DNA of 64,000 bases from Stagnihabitans tardus (GTDB taxonomy: Bacteria > Pseudomonadota > Alphaproteobacteria > Rhodobacterales > Rhodobacteraceae): the NCBI RefSeq assembly GCF_009925085.1, contig NZ_JAABNR010000018.1:1-64000 (forward strand), written 5' to 3'. Under the pieces are notes generated by a model. The model was not told the origin of the DNA, ran no database searches, and saw nothing but the letters and a program-made list of their open reading frames with translations. A program made the position numbers and the translations under genes. Positions 8,537 through 19,797 of the stretch are shown here, in pieces; within the stretch, counting starts at the first letter, position 1; the number at the start of each line of letters is the position of its first letter.

Positions 8537-9070
8537 TCAGTTGCCTTCGGTTGCGGATTTCAGGCGGGCGGCAAAATCCGAAGGGTCTTCGGGCGCCTCG
8601 GCCTCTTCTGTCTCGATCGGGAGTTCGGCCAGGGTCAGGACCTTGCCGCCGAATTCGGCCGCAAAGGCCTGGGCCCGGGCGGGGTCGGCAAAGGGGATGA
8701 ACTCGGGCTGATCCATGCCGCCCAGGCGCCGCGAGCCCACGACATAGGTGGCCTTGGCGGCCAGGACCCAGGGCGCATGGGCCGGGTCGTCCCAATCGGC
8801 GGCGCCCATGTCGGTGACATAGGTGGCCAGGATGACGCCATCGCGTTCGGGCATCCGCAGATAGGCCAGGGCATCGCGGACCTGGCTGAAGAACAGCGGC
8901 TGGCCGGGGAAGGTGTCGAGATGGACCTGCGCCTTGGGCCCGCCATGGTCCATGATGTTCATCTGGCAGAAAAAGCCGATGGAATCGGGCGTCATGGCGA
9001 TGGGGTCGGGGATCGGCACCTCTTCGCGGCAGGCGGCCAGGAGGAGAAGGGCCAGGGCAAGACGTTTCAT
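8537..9070 (-). CDS. nosL: NosL, copper-binding lipoprotein for N2O reductase maturation
   Basis: 177-residue predicted outer-membrane-facing lipoprotein that delivers Cu(I) for assembly of the NosZ CuZ centre. The lipobox LLLAAC sets the mature N-terminus at about residue 14. The conserved NosL segment CQMNIMDHGGPKAQ (Cys and two Met as likely copper ligands) and the CATYVTDMGA-like block (here ATYVTDMGAADW) are present. The ATG at 9070 overlaps the nosY stop; a longer frame to 9352 would be antisense to nothing useful and lacks a signal peptide. Confidence 0.92.
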   Translation of the reverse strand: MKRLALALLLLAACREEVPIPDPIAMTPDSIGFFCQMNIMDHGGPKAQVHLDTFPGQPLFFSQVRDALAYLRMPERDGVILATYVTDMGAADWDDPAHAPWVLAAKATYVVGSRRLGGMDQPEFIPFADPARAQAFAAEFGGKVLTLAELPIETEEAEAPEDPSDFAARLKSATEGN

Positions 9071-9888
9071 GGTTGCACCTTGCGGAAAGAGACAAGCGCG
9101 AGACCGAAGGCCAGGAAGGGCCACAGCGCGACCGACAGGGCCGACCACGGGACAGGCACGGAAGAGGCGGCCGAGGCGACCCCGGCGGCGGCCCCGGTCG
9201 CCTGCGACGCGGCGAGGTTGTAAAGCCGGAAGGCATCGGCCGGATTGGCCAGAAGCGTCAGGGGGAAGACATGCAGGGTAAAGGCCCCGCCATTGTCGGC
9301 CACCACGGCCGCCAGAAGGCCCAGGTCGTAAAGCACCACGGCCAGAAGCCAAAGCCCGACGGCCAGCCCCGCCGCCCCCGAGGGCCTTCGCGCGCGGGCC
9401 GAGATGGCATAGCCCAGGCCCAGGAACGTGGCCCCGAGCGCGATGGAGCTGAGGACCAGCCGGACCAGCGCCGGCAGGCCCTCGACCGCGCGCGGATCGA
9501 GGATCGCGGCCAGGACCCCCGCCGCGCCGAACCCCGCGACCATGGCCAGGGACAGGATGGCCAGATGCGCCAGGGCCTTGCCCGCCAGGAGCTGGCCGCG
9601 CGACAGCGGATAGGTCAGGATCAACGCAAGTGTGCCGCGCTCGACCTCTCCGGCGACCGCGTCGAAGGACATCAGCAAGGCCATCAAGGGCACGAGATAG
9701 ACCGAAAGGCTCGTCAGGCTGGCCACGGTGACCGAGAGCCGGTCCACCCCAAGCGACCCCGTGGGGCCGGAGCCCGCTGCCGAGAGGACCAGGGCGAAGA
9801 CGACCATCAGCCCCATGGCGATGGCAAGCCAGCGGTTGCGCAACCCGATGCGGAACTCGGACAGGGCAAGGGCGAGTATGGCAGTCAT
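9067..9888 (-). CDS. nosY: NosY, ABC transporter permease of the nos maturation system
   Basis: 273-residue polytopic membrane protein with about six hydrophobic segments, the usual NosY size. It pairs with the NosF ATPase and the periplasmic NosD to process copper/sulfur for the NosZ CuZ site. The cytoplasmic loop EVERGTLALILTYPLSRGQL is the typical ABC-2 permease coupling region. Start overlaps nosF (4 bases) and stop overlaps nosL (4 bases). Confidence 0.92.
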   Translation of the reverse strand: MTAILALALSEFRIGLRNRWLAIAMGLMVVFALVLSAAGSGPTGSLGVDRLSVTVASLTSLSVYLVPLMALLMSFDAVAGEVERGTLALILTYPLSRGQLLAGKALAHLAILSLAMVAGFGAAGVLAAILDPRAVEGLPALVRLVLSSIALGATFLGLGYAISARARRPSGAAGLAVGLWLLAVVLYDLGLLAAVVADNGGAFTLHVFPLTLLANPADAFRLYNLAASQATGAAAGVASAASSVPVPWSALSVALWPFLAFGLALVSFRKVQP

Positions 9889-10769
9889 TGGCCGTCCCTT
9901 CGGCTGAAGTGGGAATAGATGTCCTCGAGCGAGGGCGGGATCACGTCGACATCGGCGACCTTGGGACCCAAGGCGGCGATCCGGGCCAGGTGGCCCAGCT
10001 TTTCAGGGGCCTTGCAGGTCAGGACCAGCTTCTCCCCCACCCGCTCGGCCCCGGGCAGATGCGTGGCCACGCCATCGCCCTGCCCCGTCGCCGGGGTCAC
10101 GACCAGCGCGACGGGCAGACCCGCCTCGATGCGCAGACGCTCCAGCGCGCCCTCGGCCACCAGGCGCCCGCCCGAGAGGATGACGATGCGGTCGGTGCGC
10201 GCCTCGACCTCGGTCAGGGCATGGGAGGACAGGAGGATCGCCGCGCCCTGGGCCGAAAGCCCGTCCAGAAGCGCGTAGAAATCCCGCCGCGAGACCGGGT
10301 CGAGGCCCGAGGTCGGCTCGTCCAGGATCAAGAGCCGGGGATGGCCGATCAGCGCCTGGGCGAGGCCGACGCGCTGGCGCATCCCCTTGGAATAGGTGCC
10401 GATCCGGCGCGCGGCCGCGTCATGCAGCCCGACCCGGGCCAGAAGCGCGCGGGCGCCCCTGGGATCTTGGCCGCGCAGGGAGAGGAAGAGGCCGATCTGC
10501 TCCTCTCCGGTCAGGGCCGGGTGAAAGGCCACGTTTTCCGGCAGATAGGCCACGCCCGCACGCCGCACGCCCGGGGCGGCGCCCAGGACCTGCACCGCGC
10601 CGCCGTCATGGGGGATCAGCCCCAAGACGATCTTCATCAGCGTGGATTTCCCCGCGCCATTGTGGCCCAGCAAAGCCACGCGCTCTCCGGGGGCGACCGA
10701 AAAGGTCACCCGGTCCAGCGCGCGGGCCGGGCCATAGGTCTTAGTGAGATCCTGAAGTTTCAGCGTCAC
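9885..10769 (-). CDS. nosF: NosF, ABC transporter ATPase of the nos maturation system
   Basis: 294-residue ATPase: Walker A GHNGAGKST at 35-43, signature YSKGMRQRVGLAQAL, Walker B LLILDEPTSGLD and the switch His in SSHALTE. It energises NosY, with NosD as the periplasmic partner, in maturation of N2O reductase. The start lies 29 bases inside the end of nosD, so translation is coupled. Confidence 0.92.
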   Translation of the reverse strand: MTLKLQDLTKTYGPARALDRVTFSVAPGERVALLGHNGAGKSTLMKIVLGLIPHDGGAVQVLGAAPGVRRAGVAYLPENVAFHPALTGEEQIGLFLSLRGQDPRGARALLARVGLHDAAARRIGTYSKGMRQRVGLAQALIGHPRLLILDEPTSGLDPVSRRDFYALLDGLSAQGAAILLSSHALTEVEARTDRIVILSGGRLVAEGALERLRIEAGLPVALVVTPATGQGDGVATHLPGAERVGEKLVLTCKAPEKLGHLARIAALGPKVADVDVIPPSLEDIYSHFSRRDGQ

Positions 10770-12054
10770 TTGCGGTGTCCTTTTGCCAGCGGTCGCCCAC
10801 GAGCGCCGCCGCTTCGGCCCATGCGGGGGCCAGGGGAATGTCGATGGGCGCCATCAGCGGATGGCTGTCGATGATCCCGCCGGGCAGCGTGGCGGGGAAG
10901 GAGGACTGGCTCCAGCGGATCAACTGCACAGCCGGTGCGCCGGTCAGCAGGCCAGCGGCGGGCTGGCTCCACAGGATATGGTCCATCAGGTCATTGGGGC
11001 GGAAGGCCTGGTCGGCGAAACCGTCGCCGTTCAGGTCGAAGGCGGCGAGGTCGGACCAGAAGTTGCCCCGCCCCTCGAGGCTCCATTCCAGGTCGCGGGT
11101 GCCCACGTATTTCACCTGGTTGCGGTTGGCGACGAAGGCATTCCCGGTCACGGCGTTGCGCGCCGATCCCGCCGTATAGTGGATGCCGATGCCGCAGCCC
11201 TGAAACCGGTTGCCCGCGATCAGGTTCTTGTTGGCGTCGTAAAGGAAGGTGCACTTGGCGGCGCCTACGACGAGGTTGCCCGTGACGTCGCTGTCATTGG
11301 CCGAATTCAGCATCACCCCGTGGTCGCGGTCCATCAGGGACACGTTCCCCCGGATCGTCACCTTGCGCGAATACATCACCGCAAAGCCCAGGTGGTTGCC
11401 GATCGAGACATTGTCCTCGATCACGCTGTTCATCGTATACATGTAATGGACGGCAAAGCGCAGGTCGCGGAAGGTGTTGCGCCGGAAGATGTCGTCCCTG
11501 CTGGCATTGGCAAAGATCCCGTCGCGGCCGTATTGGACCTCGTTGTCCTCGATCACCACGCCCGGCGCGTTCCAGACGTAAAACCCGTTGCCGCGCGCAA
11601 CCATGTGGGGGTCTTGCGTCCCCACGATCCGGTTGCGGCGGGCAATGCTGCCCGTCGAGCCGTGGAAGTCGATGCCATGCATGTTGTCGGTCAAGAGGCA
11701 GTCCTCGATGAGGGTCCGCGCAACGCCTTTCGGCACCTTGATCCCGGCGTCGATATCCTCGTTGCGCGGGCCCGAGCCGGTGACATGCAGGCCCCTCAGC
11801 GTCACGTCATCGGCGGTGACCAAAAGGACCGTCCCCTTGTGGCCGCCGTCGATGGTGCTGTCTTTGCCCTGGATCGTCAGGGGCTTGTCGATGACGGCGG
11901 GGCCATAGGTCCCCGGCGCCAGTTGCAGGATATCCCCCGGGGCGGCGGCCGCGATGGCCGCCGTCAGGGTGCCCGCCCCGGGCGGGACGGGGATTTCCTT
12001 GGCCTGCAAAGGGGTTGCAAGCATGAGGAGGACAAGGACCCGGGGCGGAAACAT
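10741..12054 (-). CDS. nosD: NosD, periplasmic beta-helix protein for CuZ assembly
   Basis: 437-residue exported protein (signal peptide about residues 1-18, ending in AKEIPV). The body is a series of Carbohydrate-binding/Sugar-hydrolysis repeats of the right-handed beta-helix type, with repeated N-x-G/D-N-turn patterns such as RRNRIVGT, IEDNEVQYG and VTGNAFVANRN. NosD works with the NosFY ABC transporter in copper-sulfur cluster assembly. It follows nosZ by 4 bases. Confidence 0.92.
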   Translation of the reverse strand: MFPPRVLVLLMLATPLQAKEIPVPPGAGTLTAAIAAAAPGDILQLAPGTYGPAVIDKPLTIQGKDSTIDGGHKGTVLLVTADDVTLRGLHVTGSGPRNEDIDAGIKVPKGVARTLIEDCLLTDNMHGIDFHGSTGSIARRNRIVGTQDPHMVARGNGFYVWNAPGVVIEDNEVQYGRDGIFANASRDDIFRRNTFRDLRFAVHYMYTMNSVIEDNVSIGNHLGFAVMYSRKVTIRGNVSLMDRDHGVMLNSANDSDVTGNLVVGAAKCTFLYDANKNLIAGNRFQGCGIGIHYTAGSARNAVTGNAFVANRNQVKYVGTRDLEWSLEGRGNFWSDLAAFDLNGDGFADQAFRPNDLMDHILWSQPAAGLLTGAPAVQLIRWSQSSFPATLPGGIIDSHPLMAPIDIPLAPAWAEAAALVGDRWQKDTASDAETSGSH

Positions 12055-12058
12055 CGCG

Positions 12059-14005
12059 TTACGCCTTCGGCTTCACGAACATCCGGCCGCGCATCTCCAT
12101 ATGGAGCGCGTGGCAGAACCATTGGCAGTAATACCAATAGACCCCCGGATTGGCGGCGACGAAGGTGACGGAAGAGGTCGCCTGCGGCCCGATCTCCATC
12201 GCCACGCCGTGGCCGCCCATGGTGAAGCCATGGGTCAGGTCGTCGATGTCATCGAGGTTGGTGACGATGACGGTGACCTCGTCGCCCTCGTTGACCTCGA
12301 AGGTCTCCAGCGCAAACGAAGGCGCCTGGGACGAGATATAGACCCGCACCTTGCTCGGGTCCGCCTTGTCGCGGATCACCATGTCCTGCCAGTCGTCCAG
12401 GTTCACGCCATCGGCTTCCGCCTGGGCCCGGGTCTCGGCCCACATCGGGTCCTTGCGCTCCCAGACCGACTTGATGCCCGACAGCTTGCTGGCATGGACC
12501 GCGATGGCGTCATGGGGCTCGGCAAAGTTCGGGCCGTCGTGGATGACCTTCATCTTGTCGCCCGAAGTGTCGATCAGCTGATCGTTTTCCGGCTTCAGCG
12601 GGCCGACGTTCAGGAAGCGGTCCTTCGAGAATTTGCACAGGCAGACCAGCCACTTGCCATCGGCCTCCAGCGTCTCGCCCATCGAGGTCTTCAGGTGGCC
12701 GGGCTGGTATTGCACATCCACCTTGTCCAGGATCGGATCGACCTTTTCCCCGGCGTAAAGCCGCTTGGCGAGGTCGATGTTCCACTTCACGACCTGGCTG
12801 TCGAGGAAGAGCGAGGTATAGACATTGCCCTGCCCGTCGAAAGCGTTGTGCAGGGGCCCAAGCCCCAGCTCCGGCTCGGCCACGACGACCGAGCGCGGGT
12901 CGGCGTCGGTTTCGAACAGCGTGTCCAGCTTGGTCACGTCGATCACCGTGACGGTCGGGCTCAGTTTCCCGCCGATGCACAGGTGCACCTTGTCGGGCGC
13001 CATGTTGCAGCCATGGGGGTTGTTGGCGATGGGGATATAGCGGGTGAACTGGCTCCCCGCCTCTTTCCGCCCGTCCAGCACCTTGACGCCGTTCAGCTCC
13101 TGGAACTGCCCCGCCGCGATGGCCTTCTCGATCTCGGCGATGTTGAAGACCACGACATGGTCCATGTCGGAGGCCGTCATCTCGGCGGTGTTCGTCCCCA
13201 TCTCGGAGTTATAGCTGGTGGAGAACGCCCATTTCCCCTCGTAATCCGCGTCGCAGTTGTCGAGGTTGCCCGAGACGATCACCTGCCAGGCCACGTCCCA
13301 CTTGTCGGCATCCACGGCGGTGAAGATGTTCACATAGGTCGAGACATCCGTCATGGTCTTGCCGTCGTTGACCAGCGGGCTTTCATCCTCGCCGTTGCAG
13401 AAGACATAGTTGGTGCGCGGCCATTTCTGCGGGCGCATCCCGTGGATGGCATGGGCGTTGGGCACTTCCAGGATGGCGTCGCATTTCATCACGTCGCCAC
13501 GGACCCGGGCCACGCGGGTGTTGGCCTTGTCGTTCATGAAGAGGAAGCGGCCGTCGTATTTGCCTTCCGTCATCGACATGTGGACATGGTGCAGGTCGCC
13601 GTTGTCATGGACTTTCTTGCCGTTGGCGGCGAGGAACTTCCTGGTGTGTTCCGTCATCGACCGCTGGTGAATGCGGATCGACTCGTTGGTGATGCCCCAG
13701 CCGGTGGCGGAACAGCGGTTGAAGACCGGAACCCGCATGAGTTCGCGCATCGAGGGGATGCCCAGGATCCGCATTTCGCCGGTCTGGCCCGAGGACCAGA
13801 AGCCGTAGTATTCGTCCAGCATCCCCGGGGCGATCGTTGCGGCTTCCTCTGCGCTGGCCGAGGTTGCGGTCAGGGCTGCGGCTCCGGCAAGGCCAGCCGC
13901 GCCCCCGCCGAGGCCGATGCGGCCGGCCATGGCGCCGAAAAGCGCGGCTCCGGTGGCCGTGGCGCCCAGGAGGCCGCGGCGGGAAAGTCCTTTGCTGTCA
14001 GACAT
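12059..14005 (-). CDS. nosZ: Nitrous-oxide reductase NosZ (clade I, Tat-exported)
   Basis: 648-residue periplasmic enzyme reducing N2O to N2. A Tat signal (SRRGLLG near residue 8, cleavage after about 52) marks the clade I form. The beta-propeller supplies the CuZ histidines, including those in [10 protein letters not shown], and the C-terminal cupredoxin domain carries the CuA motif C627-QWF-C631-HAL-H635-M-E-M638, with an upstream H in LTHGFTM. No key residue is missing, so the enzyme should be functional. It starts 8 bases inside nosR. Confidence 0.97.
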   Translation of the reverse strand: MSDSKGLSRRGLLGATATGAALFGAMAGRIGLGGGAAGLAGAAALTATSASAEEAATIAPGMLDEYYGFWSSGQTGEMRILGIPSMRELMRVPVFNRCSATGWGITNESIRIHQRSMTEHTRKFLAANGKKVHDNGDLHHVHMSMTEGKYDGRFLFMNDKANTRVARVRGDVMKCDAILEVPNAHAIHGMRPQKWPRTNYVFCNGEDESPLVNDGKTMTDVSTYVNIFTAVDADKWDVAWQVIVSGNLDNCDADYEGKWAFSTSYNSEMGTNTAEMTASDMDHVVVFNIAEIEKAIAAGQFQELNGVKVLDGRKEAGSQFTRYIPIANNPHGCNMAPDKVHLCIGGKLSPTVTVIDVTKLDTLFETDADPRSVVVAEPELGLGPLHNAFDGQGNVYTSLFLDSQVVKWNIDLAKRLYAGEKVDPILDKVDVQYQPGHLKTSMGETLEADGKWLVCLCKFSKDRFLNVGPLKPENDQLIDTSGDKMKVIHDGPNFAEPHDAIAVHASKLSGIKSVWERKDPMWAETRAQAEADGVNLDDWQDMVIRDKADPSKVRVYISSQAPSFALETFEVNEGDEVTVIVTNLDDIDDLTHGFTMGGHGVAMEIGPQATSSVTFVAANPGVYWYYCQWFCHALHMEMRGRMFVKPKA

Positions 14006-16142
14006 GTTCTTGTCCTTTCACGTTGGGGTGGTTCTTGAGGGTCGAGGGGTCGCGCGCCACCGCTGCCCGGCGCTTGTCTTGCCGGATGACGACGGGGCAC
14101 TTGGCGTGGCTTTGGTAAAGCACCTGGCAATTCAGGCAGTTGACGCATTCGTTCGGGTTGATCTCTCCGGTCGGATGGATCGCCTGGACGGGGCAGTCAT
14201 TGGCGCAGGTCTGGCAGGGCGCGCCGCAGTCGTGATAGCGCTTCAGCCAGTCGAACATGCGCATCCGGGCCGGTATGGCCAGGGCTCCGCCCAGGGGGCA
14301 GAGGTAGCGGCAATAGAACCGCTCGACGAAAAGCCCGGCCATCAGAAGCGCTGCGACATAGGCCACGAAGGGCCAGGCGCGGACGAATTTCAGGATGATG
14401 GCGGTCTTGAAGGGTTCGACCTCGGCCAGGTGTTCGGCCTGTTCGATCGAGGCCAGGGACACGCCGAAGAGCCCGAGGAAGATCATGTACTTGATCGGCC
14501 ACAGACGCTCGTTCAGGCCCCAGGGCAGGGTCCATTGCGGGACATGCAGCGCCCGGGCGGCGCGGTTCGTCAGCTCTTGCAAGGCGCCAAAGGGGCAGAG
14601 CCAGCCGCAATAGGCGCCGCGTCCCCAGAAGATCAGCGAGGCCGCCACGGCGAACCACAGGATGAAGGTCAGGGGGTCCAGGAGGAAGGCCTGCCAGGAG
14701 AAGCCATGGGTCAGGGCGCCGAACAGCGCCATCAGGTTGACGACCGACAACTGGGCATTGGCGTAAAAGCCCAGGAAGACCAGCGTGACAGCGAGGTAAC
14801 CCATGCGGAACCACAGGAAGGCCCGGGCATTGCGCGTGGCATAGCCCTGGAAGAAGAAGACCAGGGTCAGGACGCCCAGCATGGCGGCCAGGCCCGCGAT
14901 CTCGAAGCGCTTGCCCACCCAGATCTTCTTCCACAGCTCGGCCTGGGCCGCATCCTCGGTCCCGCGCTCCGAAGCTGCCCCCGCTGAGGCGGGGGCCTCG
15001 AGTTTTGCGGGCTTCAGGTAGTGGGCGGGCAGTTGGTAGCCCAGGTCGAAGGTGATGAAGGCCTTTTCCGTCGCCCCGACCGCCCGGCTGACCAGGAGTT
15101 GCAGGCGGAAGGGCTTGGCGGGGTCGAAGCCCGGATCGGTGATGCGGAAGAGGTCCATTTCCGTGAAGCCCGGAGCCCCCGCCCCAAGGCCGACCAGCCG
15201 CTTGTGGTCGCGGTCATGGAAGCGGACGGTCACGTCGTCCTGCACCAGGAGGATGCGGTCGAAGATCCCGCCGCGCACATAGCCCGAACCCTTGAAGGAA
15301 TAGAGCCCGCTGCCCGCAACCGCCACGGCCGCCTCGCCGGGCTTGAGCCAGGTGGCCAGGTTCGCGGCCTCGGCCTCGCCCAGCACGGCCCTGGCGATGG
15401 CGGGATGCGAGACCAGGGCCAGCTCCATCTCGACGAAGGCCGTCTCGGGCGGCTCGGTCAGGGGGCGCTCTGCGGCGCGGGGATCGGGCAAGGCGGCAAA
15501 GGCCGCGTTGACCTGGCCCACGTCCAGGGAGAGCCTGCGGATCGTGCCATCGCCCTCCAGCGCCTGCCAGCCTTCGGGCGCGGTGGCCATCGGGTCGATC
15601 TCGGCCCGGGGGCCTTCGGTCTCGGCCTTGAGCCCGCCCAGGCCCAGGGCGCGCGCCACCTTGATGCCCGAGCGCAGGATGGAATCGTCGATCACCATGA
15701 CCGTGACCGTGGCGCCCGAGATGATCTCCGGCATGGCGTCGCTGCCCTGCGCCTCGGCCGCCAGGTCCCGACCGATATAGCTGGCGGCCAGGGCCTTGAC
15801 CCTGGCCTCGGGGATGCCAATGAGGACGATGGGTTCAGAGTGCTTGACCAGCTTGACGCCCGTCACATGGGCGGTCAGGTCGAGCGCGACCATCACATGG
15901 ATGGGCTTGCCGCTATAGCCCGTGGTGCCGACGAAATCGCTGGTGACAAAGGCCCAGCCGATCTGTTCGGCCCCTTTCATCACCGGGGTGACGGGCAGTT
16001 CGGCCTGGATGGGCCCAAAGCCGTCAGCGCCCGCCACCAGGTCGGAGGCCGCAACTTCGGGCAGGTATTTCGCCAGGACGCTCTCGGCCTGGGCCGGAAG
16101 GGCAAGGCACAGAAGACAAAGCAGGGATCGGATCAGGTGCAT
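13998..16142 (-). CDS. nosR: NosR, membrane flavo-iron-sulfur electron donor/regulator for N2O reduction
   Basis: 714-residue polytopic protein. Order of parts: signal peptide (1-20), periplasmic FMN-binding domain with the flavinylation motif SGATVT, a further periplasmic stretch, then about six membrane helices with two CxxxCP motifs ([16 protein letters not shown]), and a C-terminal cytoplasmic pair of 4Fe-4S motifs ([13 protein letters not shown] and CVNCLNC). It feeds electrons to NosZ and is required for nos expression. The ATG at 16142 is chosen because it begins a clean signal peptide; a longer frame to 16313 runs into nosC. The stop overlaps the nosZ start. Confidence 0.95.
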   Translation of the reverse strand: MHLIRSLLCLLCLALPAQAESVLAKYLPEVAASDLVAGADGFGPIQAELPVTPVMKGAEQIGWAFVTSDFVGTTGYSGKPIHVMVALDLTAHVTGVKLVKHSEPIVLIGIPEARVKALAASYIGRDLAAEAQGSDAMPEIISGATVTVMVIDDSILRSGIKVARALGLGGLKAETEGPRAEIDPMATAPEGWQALEGDGTIRRLSLDVGQVNAAFAALPDPRAAERPLTEPPETAFVEMELALVSHPAIARAVLGEAEAANLATWLKPGEAAVAVAGSGLYSFKGSGYVRGGIFDRILLVQDDVTVRFHDRDHKRLVGLGAGAPGFTEMDLFRITDPGFDPAKPFRLQLLVSRAVGATEKAFITFDLGYQLPAHYLKPAKLEAPASAGAASERGTEDAAQAELWKKIWVGKRFEIAGLAAMLGVLTLVFFFQGYATRNARAFLWFRMGYLAVTLVFLGFYANAQLSVVNLMALFGALTHGFSWQAFLLDPLTFILWFAVAASLIFWGRGAYCGWLCPFGALQELTNRAARALHVPQWTLPWGLNERLWPIKYMIFLGLFGVSLASIEQAEHLAEVEPFKTAIILKFVRAWPFVAYVAALLMAGLFVERFYCRYLCPLGGALAIPARMRMFDWLKRYHDCGAPCQTCANDCPVQAIHPTGEINPNECVNCLNCQVLYQSHAKCPVVIRQDKRRAAVARDPSTLKNHPNVKGQEHV

Positions 16143-16150
16143 GGGAGTTC

Positions 16151-16489
16151 TCAGGCCTCCAACGGGGGCGCGCGGGCGCGGGCGCCGGGCTCGGGGGCGG
16201 GACGGGACTGGGTGGGAAAGGCAAAGCCCAGGGGCTCGGCGCCGCCCGGGACCCAGGCTGGGGCGCGTGGGGCCGAGAGGGTCAGGGAGGGGGCCGCCAG
16301 GCAGTCGGGGCAATCGGCGCAGGGCTTGGCGGGCTTGCCCTGGGCATCCAGCCAGATCACGCCCTCATGGCCGCAAGCCTGCACGGCGAAGACGGCCTCT
16401 CCGGGGCAGGCGGCTGCCGTCTGCACGCCCATCAGGCCCAGGAGCAGGCTGAGGCAAAGGCAGAGAATCTGGCGAAGCGACCATGTCAT
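16151..16489 (-). CDS. nosC: NosC-like small exported cysteine protein
   Basis: 112-residue protein with a signal peptide (about 1-27) and a short mature region with five cysteines: C28, C39 and the cluster C57-x2-C60-x2-C63 (CADCPDC). The CXXCXXC motif and the position directly before nosR match nosC of Paracoccus, whose function is unknown; a metal- or heme-related role has been considered for such a motif. The tail is Pro/Arg/Ala-rich and looks disordered. It lies 8 bases before nosR and is the first gene of the nos operon, just behind an FNR-type box. Confidence 0.8.
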   Translation of the reverse strand: MTWSLRQILCLCLSLLLGLMGVQTAAACPGEAVFAVQACGHEGVIWLDAQGKPAKPCADCPDCLAAPSLTLSAPRAPAWVPGGAEPLGFAFPTQSRPAPEPGARARAPPLEA

Positions 16490-16495
16490 GCCGCC

Positions 16496-16537
16496 TGTCT
16501 AGGCTGCGACGACTCACGCGGCCTTGATTTGGGTCAA
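16496..16537 (-). promoter_or_regulatory. FNR/NNR-type box and -10 element of the nos operon
   Basis: TTGAT-ttgg-GTCAA at 16524-16537 matches the FNR/Nnr consensus TTGAT-N4-ATCAA with one mismatch. On the minus strand a TAGACA -10 hexamer lies at 16496-16501, its centre 32 bases from the box centre, exactly the spacing of a class II FNR-activated promoter. The predicted transcription start falls on or next to the nosC ATG (16489). Confidence 0.8.
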
Positions 16538-16633
16538 ATAGAATATCCTTTTAAAGCGCTGGCCGTTCTGTCGCATGCCCCTCCCCTTGACCGCCGACAT
16601 GAAACCTTCATCTTGGCCGGAGGGGGGAAAGCG

Positions 16634-17113
16634 ATGCGTCTGACCAGCTTCACCGACTATGCCCTGCGGGTCCTGATCTATGCGGCGGGGCACGAGGGGG
16701 CGCGCGTCACGATCGAGGAGGCGGCGTCCTATTTCGCCATCTCGCATGCCCATCTGAAGAAGGTGGTCCTGGGCCTGTCGCGGGCGGGGTTCCTGGCCTC
16801 GACCAAGGGGCGGCACGGCGGCTTCGCCCTCGCCCGTCCGGCCTCGGAGATCAACATCGCCGATGTCGTCCAGGCGACCGAGCCGGATTTCGGCCTGTTC
16901 GAGTGCTTTCTGACCGGCAACGCCTGCCGCATCTCGCGACCCTGCCGCCTGCCGAACCTTGCCAACGAGGCGCTGGAGGCTTTCCTTGCCACCCTGCGCA
17001 AATACACCCTGGCCGATGCCATGGTGCGACCGGAGTTCTTCACCCTGCCCGCCGCGCCAAGCGAGCCGCTTCGCGGTCCAAGGCGCGGGGCAAGCGCGCG
17101 CCAGCCCGGCTAA
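16634..17113 (+). CDS. Rrf2-family [Fe-S] regulator, NsrR-like
   Basis: 159-residue Rrf2 regulator beginning MRLTSFTDYALRVLIYAA, the standard winged-helix start of NsrR/IscR proteins. Three cysteines, C91, C98 and C104 (ECFLTGNAC...RPC), are spaced like the NsrR cluster ligands that sense nitric oxide. The C-terminal 20 residues are a low-complexity Pro/Arg tail. It is divergent from nosC, which fits a role in responding to nitric oxide or redox state during denitrification. The ATG at 16634 is preceded by a purine-rich AGGGGGGAAAG site. Confidence 0.88.
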   Translation: MRLTSFTDYALRVLIYAAGHEGARVTIEEAASYFAISHAHLKKVVLGLSRAGFLASTKGRHGGFALARPASEINIADVVQATEPDFGLFECFLTGNACRISRPCRLPNLANEALEAFLATLRKYTLADAMVRPEFFTLPAAPSEPLRGPRRGASARQPG

Positions 17114-17650
17114 GGGACGGCAAAGGCCCTGGCAGGTCGATGGAGAAGCGGTTGCGCGTCAGGGGCTCGAAAAGCGCGCGACCCGAGACGCAGTCGAGAC
17201 TCGCCGCGCGCAGGCCTGCCACGACCTGGAAGAAGGCCCAGTGTTCGAAGACGGTTTCGGTGGGCTTGGCGCGTTCGTCGTTGGCCTCTGCGACGACCAC
17301 GACACTTTGCCCGACGAAGGCGCGCATGGTGGCGGCCAGCCGGCCGTCATGCGGCTCGCTGCGAAAGACGGGCCTGTCCAGGGCCTGGCGCGGCGACCGG
17401 GCGTGCAAGCGGTCGGCGCTGACCGCCCCGACGGCGGAGGTCTGGGCGCCGGACCTGGCCACAAAGCCCAGACGCAAGCGCCTGGTGGCAAAGCTTGCAT
17501 CACCTCGGACCTGCTGACGCGTTCGATCTCGCCGGCCCCGGCGCGCATCTCGTCGGAAAGTGCCCCGGTGACGGCCACGCAGGTCATCGGGTGTCCATCG
17601 CGCTCGGGCCGGATTCGGTCGCCGGGCCAGACCAGGACGGAATGCTTCAT
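17040..17650 (-). pseudogene. Frameshifted hypothetical gene
   Basis: Two minus-strand frames join into one plausible protein. The N-terminal part starts MKHSVLVWPGDRIRPER at 17650 and is convincing to about SRSEVMQA (near 17490). The sequence then makes sense only in a neighbouring frame, continuing SFATRRLRLGFVARS and later DGRLAATMRAFVGQSVVVV and TVFEHWAFFQVVAGL, ending at 17040. The switch lies near 17485-17495 at GATGCAAGCTTTGCC and needs a one-base change. The family is not recognised. The end overlaps the 3' end of the convergent Rrf2 gene by about 70 bases, so the true stop may differ. This could be a real mutation or a sequencing error. Confidence 0.5.
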
Positions 17651-17789
17651 ATGACCGCGCGGGCGCCTGGATGCGGGATCGGGAAAGCGACCGGATTACC
17701 AAGCGCAATGCACGACTTGAACGGCACGCCACCAGTTGGAGAATTCCGGGGCCGGGGCGCAAGTCCCCAGCCCCGCAGACCGCGCGCCT

Positions 17790-19307
<1,518 letters not shown>

Positions 19308-19308
19308 C

Positions 19309-19797
19309 TTATCCCCCAAAGACCAGGGTTTCGATCCAGCCCGCCGGCAGATGCAACTGCAATATCTGGTCAAAGACGCCGTAGATGGCGAAGGCCAGCA
19401 CCAGGCCAAGCGGCAGCGTCAGGCGCAGGGGTTTGCCCAGGCCCGCAGCGGTCAGGGCGAACAAGAGCCCGGAGGCCAGCGTGAAGCCCAGGGGCTTCAA
19501 CAGCAAAAGCTGCGCCAGCAGCCCCGCCACGATCCACAGGACCGGCGCCGGGCTCACCCGGGGCGCAGGCTGTCCAAGGCCGCGCAGGCCAGCCCAGACA
19601 TGGGCCCCCGACAGCGCCATGAGGGCCGCGCCCACGACCTTGGGCAGACCGCCCGAACCCATGCCCGCATAGCCGCCCTTGTCGGGCAGGGCAAAGCCCT
19701 GCCAGAGGGCCAGCGCGCCAAGCCCCGCCAGGAGCCCCGCGATGAGGAAGGTCGCCCCCTGGGGGCGACCTCCGGTTCCGCGCAGATCGCGGATCAT
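19309..19797 (-). CDS. tctB: TctB, small membrane subunit of the tripartite tricarboxylate transporter
   Basis: 162-residue protein with four predicted transmembrane helices, as expected for TctB. The N-terminal part contains the usual [21 protein letters not shown] segment between helices 1 and 2. It overlaps the end of tctC by 4 bases and is followed directly by tctA, so the three subunits are made together. Confidence 0.88.
   Translation of the reverse strand: MIRDLRGTGGRPQGATFLIAGLLAGLGALALWQGFALPDKGGYAGMGSGGLPKVVGAALMALSGAHVWAGLRGLGQPAPRVSPAPVLWIVAGLLAQLLLLKPLGFTLASGLLFALTAAGLGKPLRLTLPLGLVLAFAIYGVFDQILQLHLPAGWIETLVFGG

Noticed and set aside
15021-16502. Long plus-strand frame opposite nosR
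   Set aside because: It is antisense to a fully recognisable NosR and rich in Gly/Gln/His as expected from a shadow frame in GC-rich DNA.
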